Of a DNA stretch of 64,000 nucleotides, positions 1 through 7,637 are shown piece by piece. Source of the stretch: Nocardia higoensis NBRC 100133 (GTDB lineage Bacteria; Actinomycetota; Actinomycetes; Mycobacteriales; Mycobacteriaceae); contig NZ_BAGA01000047.1 of the NCBI RefSeq assembly GCF_000308595.1, forward strand, positions 1 to 64,000. The letters run 5' to 3'. Every line of letters begins with the position of its first letter. Positions within the stretch are counted from its first letter, which is position 1. Position numbers and translations under genes: made by a program. The notes below the pieces were generated by a model, which worked only from the letters and a program-made list of their open reading frames with translations, had not been told where the DNA came from and did not search any database.

Positions 1-1
1 A

Positions 2-424
2 GTGGTTCCGCGGATCGGCCCGGCGCGCACGCTCCGGCTCGGCCTGTCCATCGGCGTGGGAGCGTCACTGGTGCTGGCCGCGGCGGCGCTCGCCGATCTG
101 CCGCTGCCCGCCCTGCTCGTCCCGCTGTTCTTCGCGGTGTCGTCGGTCGCGCTGGTCATGCCCAATGCGATCGCCCTCGGTCTGGAATCCCACGGCGCCC
201 GAGCGGGCGCCGCCGTCGGCGTGATCGGCCTGGTCCAGTTCGGCGTCGGCGGATCCCTCGGCCCCGGCATCTCCACCCTGGACACGAGCATGGTGACCAT
301 GAGCCTCACCATGCTCGCCAGCTGCGCCCTCGGCCTGCTGATCCTGCTCGCGACCACCCGCGGGACCCGCCGACGCCGCGCGCACGCCGCGGTGGTCGGG
401 TCCGGTGAACCGACCGACGCCTGA
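2..424 (+). CDS. MFS drug-exporter C-terminal part (Bcr/CflA-like), cut by window start
   Basis: C-terminal 140 residues of a major facilitator superfamily permease whose beginning lies outside the window. Four hydrophobic segments are visible, with the run PNAIALGLESHGARAG, typical of the loop before TM11 in Bcr/CflA-type multidrug exporters, followed by VIGLVQFGVGG. The reading frame is open to the window edge, so the GTG at position 2 is unlikely to be the real start. The tail after the last helix is Arg-rich and cytoplasmic. A proton-driven efflux role is inferred from family membership; the substrate cannot be told. Confidence 0.8.
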   Translation: MVPRIGPARTLRLGLSIGVGASLVLAAAALADLPLPALLVPLFFAVSSVALVMPNAIALGLESHGARAGAAVGVIGLVQFGVGGSLGPGISTLDTSMVTMSLTMLASCALGLLILLATTRGTRRRRAHAAVVGSGEPTDA

Positions 425-512
425 TAGGCGGGCAGGCCCCTGCGGAGGTGCGGCTCGATGTGCTCGGCGGCGCGGGCTCGGATCGGCGCAGCCAGGGTCC
501 GGTGGGTGCCGG

Positions 513-1049
513 TCAGTGGGTGAGCACGATCTTCACGAGCACCACGGTCATCGCCACCGCCGTGAGCACGGCGGCGCCCACCACGGAGCCCCGTGACGGG
601 CGCTCACCGTTGAGTCGTTCGACGACGAACACCAGTCCGCCGATGCGGATCAGCACCGCCATCTCCGCGAGGATCTGGGCATTGCGCGGTTCCAGCCAGC
701 CGAACCACCCGATCGCGAGAATGACGCACGGCAGCACCGCGGAACTGAGGATGGGCACCGAATTGCGCAGCTCGCGGATCTTCTCGGCCCGCGTCAACGC
801 CTGCCTGCGCCGGACGCTGTGCCCGACCGACTCGGCGAAGGCGTGGGCGACGAATGTGGACAGACTCGTCCCCAGCACGACCAGGATGCCGACGTACTTC
901 TCCGAGGTGGTGATGGGCACCAGCGCGGCCAGAACCAGGATGTTGCCGTAGACGTAGGCGCTGATCCGGCTCGCGGCGTTGTCGCGGTCCAGAGGCTCGC
1001 TCCGGGAGAACAGCGGCCCGTGCAGGAACGACTGCGTATCGGTCTCCAT
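513..1049 (-). CDS. Small integral membrane protein of unknown function
   Basis: The frame stays open upstream to 1250, but the upstream part is Arg/Gly-rich and lacks protein character. The ATG at 1049 (METDTQSF) gives a compact 178-aa protein with about four hydrophobic helices, for example around the YVYGNILVLAAL stretch and the C-terminal VVGAAVLTAVAMTVVLVKIV. A basic loop (VGHSVRRRQALTRAEKIREL) separates helices 2 and 3. No catalytic motif is recognised and no domain name can be given. It is convergent with the MFS gene and divergent from the next membrane protein. Confidence 0.65.
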   Translation of the reverse strand: METDTQSFLHGPLFSRSEPLDRDNAASRISAYVYGNILVLAALVPITTSEKYVGILVVLGTSLSTFVAHAFAESVGHSVRRRQALTRAEKIRELRNSVPILSSAVLPCVILAIGWFGWLEPRNAQILAEMAVLIRIGGLVFVVERLNGERPSRGSVVGAAVLTAVAMTVVLVKIVLTH

Positions 1050-1240
1050 CCCCCAGGATCGTACCGGCGGACCTCCGGTAGCGGGACGATAGCCGAACTC
1101 CTGTTCGCGGCGACGGCGCCGCCCGCCTGGACAGCCGAGCCCGACGGCTACAGAATCGACCATGTGAGGAAACAGCGTCTCGAGGTTCGGAACATGCCCA
1201 CCGGCGCTGCCGGTCTCCGGCGCTGTGCCCGCTACATCCG

Positions 1241-1915
1241 GTGAGCGCACTACCGGAATACCCGCTCTCGCTCGCGATCGAGGACTACGTTCCGGTGGTC
1301 CTCACCACGTGCGCGGTGCTGTTGCTGCGCCGGATCACGGGCAGCGGCCGGGCTGCCGTGGCCGCCGGGCTCATCGGCGCGGGCGGCTTGGCGAAGGCCA
1401 CCGCCAAACTCGTCGTGGCGGCAGGCGGACCGGACCTCCCGTGGCTGCGCGGCGCCCTGTTCCCGCTGCTCACCCTCGGGTTCGCGCTGCTGTATGTCGA
1501 TCTGGTCGGCGCAGCGACCGGCCGGATCCGCCCGCGGCTGCTCGTCGGCGCCCTCGCCCTGATCGCCGTCTGCGCGGCGGGCGCGGCGGTCCTCGGCGAC
1601 GCTCTGCTCATGCTGGTGAGCACCACCGTCTTCGCCACCCTGACCGGAATCCATCTCATCCGTCTCGCCCGGCGGCGCGGTGACGGGCTGTCCGCCGCGC
1701 TGATCGGCCTCCAGTTGACGGCGTTCTTCGTCCTCGGCGCACTCGGCGCCCGCCCCGAGCAGCCGATCGCCCTGCAATGGGTCGAGCAGTTGTCGAACAC
1801 CGCCGCCCAAGCGGCCTTCCTGCTCGCCGTCGTCCGGCTCACGAGCAAGCCGGCGGAACCGGGAATCCCGGAGCCGCTCCTCGCCGCCGAGCACTTACCC
1901 GGGCGGTGCCAGTAG
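1241..1915 (+). CDS. Polytopic membrane protein, unknown function
   Basis: 224-aa hydrophobic protein with roughly seven membrane segments and very short loops, starting at GTG 1241 (MSALPEYPLSLAIEDY). The overall pattern of seven helices with few charged residues resembles small actinobacterial sensor-like membrane proteins, but no conserved motif supports a function. Its last 21 bases overlap the end of the convergent alpha/beta hydrolase gene. Coding potential is supported by strong GC3 and an uninterrupted hydrophobic pattern. Confidence 0.65.
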   Translation: MSALPEYPLSLAIEDYVPVVLTTCAVLLLRRITGSGRAAVAAGLIGAGGLAKATAKLVVAAGGPDLPWLRGALFPLLTLGFALLYVDLVGAATGRIRPRLLVGALALIAVCAAGAAVLGDALLMLVSTTVFATLTGIHLIRLARRRGDGLSAALIGLQLTAFFVLGALGARPEQPIALQWVEQLSNTAAQAAFLLAVVRLTSKPAEPGIPEPLLAAEHLPGRCQ

Positions 1916-2884
1916 CTCGCGGGCCGCGGCGGCGATCGCTTCCGTCTCCGCCTTCCTGATCCCCGGCCGCCCGGCGATGTGCCCGAGGTCCGACTCGATC
2001 GGCCGCAGTCGCGCGCCGGGAACGAGCGCGGCCTCGCGGGTGCTGTCGGCGAGGGTGAAGTAGGAGTCGGTCGTGCCGGGCATGACGATGGTGCGTGCCG
2101 TGATCGACCCGAGCGCCGCCTCGAACCCGCCTGCCCGCCCGCGCCCCACGTCGGCGGCCCGCCAGGTATTCAGCATCGCGATCAGGTCGTGCGCATCCAT
2201 GCCCTCGTGATCGAGGGCCCAGCCTTCGATCAGATCGTCGACCGACTCGTAGCCCAGCTCCAGATATGTTCGCGCGTCGAAGAAGTCGCGAGAATACGCC
2301 CAGCCCGCGTACACCGTGCCGAAGGCGCGGAGCCCGGCGATCGGCGTGGCCCCGGATCCGTACGCCGGATCGGCGGCCAGCGCGGCCGCGACGCCGTCGA
2401 GGAACACCCGGTTGAACTCCGAGCACCGCGCCGCGCCACACACCGGCAGCAGCGCCCGCACCATGTCCGGATACCGCACAGCCCACTCGTAGCACTGCAA
2501 CGCGCCCATCGACCAGCCCGCGGCCAGCGCGATGCCGCGCACGCCGAGCGATTCCAGCAGTGCGTGCTGGGCGCGCACGTTGTCGGCGACGGTGACGAGC
2601 GGAAAGGCTTCGGGCTGTGCGGAAGTGGAGGGCGAGCTGGACAGGCCGTTGCCGAACATGTCCACCGCCACCACGAACCACTGCGCGGGATCGAACATCC
2701 GCCCCGGCCCGATCCACGGCTCGTAGCTGCGATGGGTGCCGGTGTAGTAACTCGGCAGCAGCACACAGTTGCCGCCGTCGGGGGCGAGCGTGCCGTGCGT
2801 GCGATAGGACAGCTGGGCGCCGGGGAGGTCCACGCCGAATTCGGTCGTGAACCTCCCCGTCGAAAAGCGTTGCGCCTCGGTCAT
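1895..2884 (-). CDS. Alpha/beta-fold hydrolase of the MetX-like family
   Basis: 329 aa with the architecture of the homoserine O-acetyltransferase (MetX) branch of alpha/beta hydrolases. The nucleophile elbow is GWSMG (Ser125); the probable acid is Asp273 in PGTTDSY and the base His302 in DLGH. Proteins of this type often sit in catabolic loci and are not true MetX enzymes, so methionine synthesis is not claimed. It starts 19 bp downstream of glnT on the same strand and is probably cotranscribed with it, which points to a role in nitrogen or amine metabolism (inference). Confidence 0.75.
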   Translation of the reverse strand: MTEAQRFSTGRFTTEFGVDLPGAQLSYRTHGTLAPDGGNCVLLPSYYTGTHRSYEPWIGPGRMFDPAQWFVVAVDMFGNGLSSSPSTSAQPEAFPLVTVADNVRAQHALLESLGVRGIALAAGWSMGALQCYEWAVRYPDMVRALLPVCGAARCSEFNRVFLDGVAAALAADPAYGSGATPIAGLRAFGTVYAGWAYSRDFFDARTYLELGYESVDDLIEGWALDHEGMDAHDLIAMLNTWRAADVGRGRAGGFEAALGSITARTIVMPGTTDSYFTLADSTREAALVPGARLRPIESDLGHIAGRPGIRKAETEAIAAAARELLAPPG

Positions 2885-2903
2885 CGTGGTTGCCTCGGTC
2901 GAC

Positions 2904-4265
2904 TCAGAAGAACTTCAGGTAGCGCTCGGTCTCCCAGGACGAGATGTGCGCCTGGTAGGACTCCCATTCCTGGGTCTTGTAGTCGATGAACGACTGGTAC
3001 AGCGCGTCGCCGAAGACTTCCCGCGAGAGGCTGTCGGCGCGGAACTCGTCGATGGCCTCGCCGAGCGTGCGCGGCAGCATCGAGATGCCCTGCTCGGCGA
3101 TCTGCGCGTCGGTGTAGCGGTACATGTTCTCCGTGCGCGGCTCGCCGGGATCGAGCTGCTCGCGAACACCTTCCAGGCCGGCGGCCAGCACCATCGCCGC
3201 ACCCAGATACGGATTGCAGCTGATGTCGGCGGCCCGGCACTCCACGCGCCCGCCCGCCAGCGGCACCCGCAGGGAGTTGGTCCGGTTGTTGTTGCCGTAG
3301 CTGACGAACACGGGGGCCCAGGTCGAACCCGACATACTGCCCTGGCGGACCAGGCGCTTGTAGCTGTTGACGGTCGGCGCGATCACCGCGGTGATGGCGG
3401 GCAGATGGCGCAGGATGCCGGCGATGAAGTGATAGGCGATGGGGGAGATGCCGACGCCGCGCGGATCGTTGTCGGTGGCGAACAGGTTCGCCCCGGTCTC
3501 CAGATCGGCCAGCGACATGTTGTAGTGCGCGCCCGAACCGGTGCGGTCGGCGAAGGGCTTGGGCATGAAGGTCGCGAAATGTCCGTGTTTGCGGGCGATT
3601 TCGTTGGCCATCAGGCGGAAGAAGACGAAGCGGTCGGCCATGGTCAGCGCGTCGGTGTAGGAGAAGTCGACCTCGAACTGGCCGCGCGCGTCCTCGTGGT
3701 CGAAGGAGTAGACATCCCAGCCCAGCCCGTTCATGGCCTCGACCAGTTCGCCGAGCCAGCCCATATTGTCCAGCGTGGTCGCCACGTTGTAGCAGGGCTT
3801 GCTGAGGTTGTCGCGGTCGCTGACCTCGGCGGTGCCCGCGGGGGAGTCCTTCAGGACGAAGAACTCGGTCTCGATGCCTAGGTTGAAGCTGTAGCCGAGG
3901 TCGGCGGCCGCGTCGAGCTGGCGCTTCAGGATGTCGCGGGAAGAAGCCTCGAACGGCTTGCCCGCGGTGTGCAGGCTGCTCGGGAAGTAGGCGTACTGCT
4001 TGTTCCACGGAAGCTGGAACCAGCGGGTCAGGTCGGGGCGGGCCGAGAGTTCCTCGTCGCTGATGTCCTGGGGCAGGCCGTCCAGCGCCGCGCCGGTGAA
4101 CAGCTCCGAGCCGCCCATCATGTTGTCGAGATGGTCGATCGGGACGAACTTGCCCTTCGAATTGCCGTGCATGTCCACGAAGCTGGCGATCGCGTACCGG
4201 ACGCCGGCCGCGCGCAGCTGCTCCTTGACGGTCTCGACGTCGGGGGTGATTTCGATGCTGGTCAT
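2904..4265 (-). CDS. glnT: Glutamine synthetase-like enzyme, type III GlnT family
   Basis: 453 aa, the usual length for the GlnT ('type III glutamate-ammonia ligase') family. It has the two-domain glutamine synthetase plan: a beta-grasp N-domain (IASFVDMHGNSKGKFVPIDH), then the catalytic barrel with the metal-ligand motif GIETEFFVL, the ATP-binding region KPFADRTGSGAHYNMSL and NRTNSLRVPLAGGRVECR near the C-terminus. It should ligate glutamate with ammonia or an amine, using ATP. GlnT proteins are linked to gamma-glutamylamide chemistry as well as glutamine synthesis, so the true substrate is open. A perfect 19-bp palindrome lies 26 bp upstream of the ATG, and ammonium transporter amt is in the same regulatory unit. 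Confidence 0.88.
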   Translation of the reverse strand: MTSIEITPDVETVKEQLRAAGVRYAIASFVDMHGNSKGKFVPIDHLDNMMGGSELFTGAALDGLPQDISDEELSARPDLTRWFQLPWNKQYAYFPSSLHTAGKPFEASSRDILKRQLDAAADLGYSFNLGIETEFFVLKDSPAGTAEVSDRDNLSKPCYNVATTLDNMGWLGELVEAMNGLGWDVYSFDHEDARGQFEVDFSYTDALTMADRFVFFRLMANEIARKHGHFATFMPKPFADRTGSGAHYNMSLADLETGANLFATDNDPRGVGISPIAYHFIAGILRHLPAITAVIAPTVNSYKRLVRQGSMSGSTWAPVFVSYGNNNRTNSLRVPLAGGRVECRAADISCNPYLGAAMVLAAGLEGVREQLDPGEPRTENMYRYTDAQIAEQGISMLPRTLGEAIDEFRADSLSREVFGDALYQSFIDYKTQEWESYQAHISSWETERYLKFF

Positions 4266-4291
4266 GATGACTCCCTGGGTGCTCCGGCTAA

Positions 4292-4310
4292 TTTCGATGG
4301 CCTATCGAAA
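4292..4310. promoter_or_regulatory. Operator palindrome upstream of glnT
   Basis: TTTCGAT-GGCCT-ATCGAAA: two perfect 7-bp arms around a 5-bp spacer, between divergent glnT and the TetR gene. The same arms recur twice upstream of amt. The form resembles the AmtR box of Corynebacterium (TTTCTAT-N6-ATAGAAA type) but is not identical. It is the probable binding site of the neighbouring TetR protein (inference). Confidence 0.8.
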
Positions 4311-4391
4311 CTCTGACGGCCGGGGATTGCCGGGTGATATCCCGGGTGTTGCCGGTTGGTAAACCGTGGGTCCGTGCCCGACCATCTCCCT

Positions 4392-5060
4392 ATGAGCAAC
4401 GAGGGTGTGGGTCAGCGCGTGGGTCGTCCGCGACGCAGTGGGATCAAGGGCGGCGCCCCGCGTGAGGACATCGTCGCCGCCGCGGCCCGCCTGTTCGCCG
4501 CCGTCGGCTACGCCGACACCACGGTCAGTGCGATCGCTCGGGAAGCCGGCCTCGGTCAGTCGTCGCTGTACTACTGGTTCTCCAACAAGGAGGCCATCTT
4601 GCAGGCGCTGATGAACAAGAACCGCGAATCATTGGAAACGGCCCGGCTTCTCGTCGATGATCCGGCCGACGCCTCGGTCCGTCTCTACCGGATCGTCTAC
4701 GACGATGTGGTCCAGATGTGCTCGGCGCCGCTGGACTTCTACGAGCTCGAGCGCGTATCGCGGGCGCAACCCGAGGAATTCCGGGACTTCTTCACCGACT
4801 ACCGTGAGCTGGAAACCCTGATCGCGAGGGTGATCGAGCAGGGTGTGGCGGCGGGGGAGTTCCTCGGGGTCGAGCCGGGCGCGGCCACCACCGCGGCGCT
4901 GGCGCTCAGCGAGGGGCTGCAGTACCGCTTCCGGCAAGGGGAGGCCGGAGTGGAACTGATGCGCGAACTCGCCCATCTGTCCGCGTCGACAACAGTCGGC
5001 TCGCTCGTGCGGGACCGAGCTCGAGTAGCTGCCGCCCGCGCTGCCGTCGAGTCGGTTTAA
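4392..5060 (+). CDS. TetR-family regulator of the glnT/amt locus
   Basis: 222 aa from the ATG at 4392; in-frame TTG 4356 and GTG 4374 are possible alternatives. The N-terminal TetR helix-turn-helix is clear (IVAAAARLFAAVGYADTTVS, then LGQSSLYYWFSNKEAIL), followed by a helical ligand or partner-binding domain. It lies between glnT (divergent) and amt (downstream, same strand), and the three identical palindromes flank exactly these genes. It is therefore inferred to repress or tune ammonium uptake and glutamine synthesis, by analogy with AmtR of Corynebacterium. One operator lies in its own promoter region, so autoregulation is likely. Confidence 0.85.
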   Translation: MSNEGVGQRVGRPRRSGIKGGAPREDIVAAAARLFAAVGYADTTVSAIAREAGLGQSSLYYWFSNKEAILQALMNKNRESLETARLLVDDPADASVRLYRIVYDDVVQMCSAPLDFYELERVSRAQPEEFRDFFTDYRELETLIARVIEQGVAAGEFLGVEPGAATTAALALSEGLQYRFRQGEAGVELMRELAHLSASTTVGSLVRDRARVAAARAAVESV

Positions 5061-5074
5061 CCAGCTCGACACAT

Positions 5075-5093
5075 TTTCAATACAGTATCGAAA
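5075..5093. promoter_or_regulatory. Operator palindrome 1 upstream of amt
   Basis: TTTCAAT-ACAGT-ATCGAAA, one mismatch from a perfect palindrome with the same arms as the glnT site. It lies 14 bp after the TetR stop codon and about 90 bp before the amt start. Confidence 0.72.
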
Positions 5094-5109
5094 AAAGCCT
5101 GGCGCAGGG

Positions 5110-5128
5110 TTTCGATAGAACATCGAAA
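5110..5128. promoter_or_regulatory. Operator palindrome 2 upstream of amt
   Basis: TTTCGAT-AGAAC-ATCGAAA, perfect arms identical to the glnT operator. It starts 35 bp after the start of operator 1, between one and two operator-widths away, so two dimers could bind side by side. It ends 56 bp before the amt ATG. Confidence 0.8.
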
Positions 5129-5184
5129 CTTGCCGCCGGTTTGCTCTCGGGCACGGGCGGCCCCGACCCGAGTGGAGAACCACT

Positions 5185-6522
5185 ATGGACAGCGGCAATA
5201 CCGCGTGGCTGCTGACGGCGATCCTGGCCGTCGCGCTCATGCTTCCCGGCCTGGTCCTCTTCTACGGCGGCATGGTCAGCCGTCGAACGACGATGAACAT
5301 GATGCTGATGGTGTTCGTCTCGTTCTGCCTGACGGCCTTCCTCTGGGTCGCGTTCGGCTACTCCATGGTCTTCGGCGACTCGCTCGGCGGCGCGGGCTTG
5401 GTCGGCGACCCGACCGAATTCGCCGGCCTCGGCCAGCTGCTGGAGGCCTCCGCCGACGATGCCCTCCCGCCCCTCGGCCTGGCCGCCATCCACCTGTGCT
5501 TCGCCGGTCTCACCATCGGCATCGTCGCGGGCGCGGTGGCCGACCGGATGAAGTTCGGCGCCTGGATGCTCTTCTCCGCGCTCTGGGTGACGCTGGTCTA
5601 CTTTCCGGTCGCGCACTGGGTGTTCGCGTTCGACTCCGAAGACGGCGAGGTCAGCGGCGGCTGGATCGCCAACACCCTGGAAGCCGTCGACTACGCGGGT
5701 TCGACCGCCATCCACGTCAACTCCGGCGTCGCGGCCCTGGCCATCGCCATCGTGCTCGGCCGCCGGCGCACCTGGCCGGTGCAGCCCAAGGCGCACAACC
5801 TGCCGTTCGTGATCCTCGGTGTCGGCCTGCTTCTGACCGGCTGGCTCGGCTTCGACGGCAGCGCGCTCGGCGCGGCCGACAACAACGCGGCCGTGGCGGT
5901 GTTCAACACCCTCGTAGCGGCCTGCGCGGGCACCTGCGCCTGGCTGGTCGTCGAACGCTTCCGCGACGGCGCGCCCACCACCCTCGGCGCGGCCTCCGGC
6001 GCCATCGCGGCCCTCGTGGCGATCACCCCGTCCTGCGGCGCGGTCTCCCCGCTCGGCGCACTCGCCATCGGCGTCGCCGCCGGCCTGGTCTGCTACTTCG
6101 CCGTTCTGCTCAAGCACCGATTCCGCTTCGACGACGCCCTCGACGTGACCGCCCTGCACTTCATCGGCGGCGTCGTCGGCGGCCTGCTGATCGGCATCCT
6201 CGCCGCGCCCACCGCCCCCAGCGGCGCGAAGGGCCTGCTCTACGGCGGCAGCCTCGATCTGCTCGGCCGCCAGTTCCTCGCCATCGCGGCCGTCTTCGCC
6301 TACACCTTCACCGTCACCTGGATCCTGGCGAAGATCGTCGACCGCGTCATGGGCATCCGCGTCGACGACGAGACCGAGCGCCTCGGCCTCGACATCACGC
6401 TGCACGCCGAGAACGCCTACGAGGACACTCCCGAGCCCGCCCAGGCGGCCCGTGGCCACGCCGAGCCCGCGCACACGCTGCAGACGGCGGACGGGGAGCC
6501 CGTGGAGGTGGTGCGTAGCTGA
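5185..6522 (+). CDS. amt: Ammonium transporter (Amt/Mep/Rh family)
   Basis: 445 aa with eleven expected membrane helices. The twin pore histidines are His177 (AGSTAIHVNSG) and His325 (VTALHFIGGVVGG), and the signature LVFLYGGMVSRR-like run is seen as LVLFYGGMVSRRTTMNMM near the N-terminus. It imports ammonium or ammonia across the membrane and feeds glutamine synthetase. The cytoplasmic C-tail is longer than usual (about 60 residues after the last helix, rich in Glu and Ala). No glnK follows, so it is not the classic amtB-glnK-glnD operon. Two operator palindromes precede it. Confidence 0.95.
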   Translation: MDSGNTAWLLTAILAVALMLPGLVLFYGGMVSRRTTMNMMLMVFVSFCLTAFLWVAFGYSMVFGDSLGGAGLVGDPTEFAGLGQLLEASADDALPPLGLAAIHLCFAGLTIGIVAGAVADRMKFGAWMLFSALWVTLVYFPVAHWVFAFDSEDGEVSGGWIANTLEAVDYAGSTAIHVNSGVAALAIAIVLGRRRTWPVQPKAHNLPFVILGVGLLLTGWLGFDGSALGAADNNAAVAVFNTLVAACAGTCAWLVVERFRDGAPTTLGAASGAIAALVAITPSCGAVSPLGALAIGVAAGLVCYFAVLLKHRFRFDDALDVTALHFIGGVVGGLLIGILAAPTAPSGAKGLLYGGSLDLLGRQFLAIAAVFAYTFTVTWILAKIVDRVMGIRVDDETERLGLDITLHAENAYEDTPEPAQAARGHAEPAHTLQTADGEPVEVVRS

Positions 6523-6659
6523 CGCACCCTCACGGTGTCGGCCACCTCACCGGCGCCGGCAACCAGCGGCCGGTCGACGACACCAACGCCGCCCTCGACC
6601 GCCTCGCCCAGCGAGTCGTCACCAGCGCGGGTCGCCTCCGGGCGGGATGAAACGAGAAA

Positions 6660-6689
6660 CCCCCGAGCCGATCGAATTCGGCTCGGGGG
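6660..6689. terminator. Strong hairpin between convergent amt and secreted-protein genes
   Basis: Perfect 11-bp GC-rich stem (CCCCCGAGCCG / CGGCTCGGGGG) around an 8-nt AT-rich loop. It sits 138 bp after amt and 16 bp after the convergent gene's stop codon, so it can serve both directions. There is no T-tract, as is common in actinobacteria. Confidence 0.85.
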
Positions 6690-6705
6690 TAGACCTTCTC
6701 GCGGA

Positions 6706-7407
6706 CTACTTGGCGGCAGGCGGCGCGAAGGGCTGGTTGATGGTGGTGAAGTACTGCACCGCGGCCATGATGGCGACCGGGGCGGTCACCAGGAGCTGGC
6801 CGGCGACGGTGCCGAGCGCGCCGACGGCGATGACGCCGCCGAGGCAGCCGACCACGGCGGCCGGGACGAACGGGCCGAACATGCCGACGATGGTGGCCGC
6901 CGCGACGGTGGCGCCCGCGATGCCGCCCAGGACGCAGCCGACGCCGGCGCCGCTGAGGCCGCCCACGACGGTGCCGACCGCGGCACCCATGCTGATGGTG
7001 CTGGTCAGGCGGCTCCAGGCGGCCTGCTCACGCTCGTACTCGGTCTTCCACGGCGCCTTGTCCTCGTAGGGCAGGGCGACGGGGGAGTAGGTGGCGTGCT
7101 CGCGGTCGAGCTGCGGGGTGAGGGTCGCGGTGCGGCCGTCGATCTCGGCGGCGATCGGGAACACGAAGTCGTCGACGCGGAAGGACAGTTCGGTGCCCGC
7201 CAGGGTGGCGCCGCGTCCGTCGGTGATCCGCAGGACGCCGTTGTCGGCGGTGATCGAGCCCGCGTCGGTGGAGATGATGGTGGCGGTCTCGGTGGTCGTG
7301 GCGGTGAAGTTGACCGCTTCGGGGGCTGCGGGGGCGGCGCTGACGGTGCCGGTGCCGAAGCCGATCGCGGCGATCAGCATGGCGGATGCTGCGGTGATTC
7401 TCTTCAT
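6706..7407 (-). CDS. Secreted glycine-zipper protein (DUF8020-like)
   Basis: 233 aa from the ATG at 7407, which has a good Shine-Dalgarno (GAAGGA, 7 nt upstream). The frame is open further upstream, but only this start gives a signal peptide: MKRITAASAMLIAAIGFGTG ending in VSAAPAAP. The mature part has a beta-rich N-half and a C-half dominated by Gly/Ala zipper helices (GAAVGTVVGGLSGAGVG, VLGGIAGATVAAATIVG) that could insert in a membrane. It looks like an actinobacterial exported family (DUF8020 by memory). Function is unknown; it is convergent with amt. Confidence 0.75.
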   Translation of the reverse strand: MKRITAASAMLIAAIGFGTGTVSAAPAAPEAVNFTATTTETATIISTDAGSITADNGVLRITDGRGATLAGTELSFRVDDFVFPIAAEIDGRTATLTPQLDREHATYSPVALPYEDKAPWKTEYEREQAAWSRLTSTISMGAAVGTVVGGLSGAGVGCVLGGIAGATVAAATIVGMFGPFVPAAVVGCLGGVIAVGALGTVAGQLLVTAPVAIMAAVQYFTTINQPFAPPAAK

Positions 7408-7637
7408 TCTGGTCCTTCTTCTCTGTGTGTGAATCCAGCGCCTGGAGCCTTCGTGTGGCTCGGCCGCGATCTCCCACCCCGAGATCGTCGACCGCGGTGA
7501 AGCTAAGCGGCCTGTGTGCTGGTTCACAACGGACTCTTGCCGTCAGGCGGAAAGGGTGCGGGACTTCCTGCGAACGCCCAGTTCGCAGCTGTGCGCTGGG
7601 TCACCAACGCCTCGTCGCGGGCGTGAATGGAGCGGAA

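Noticed and set aside
6519..6650. 42-codon frame after amt (HLTGAGNQRPVDDTNAALDR)
   Set aside because: Reads somewhat like protein but has no start codon or ribosome site; treated as non-coding tail of the amt region.
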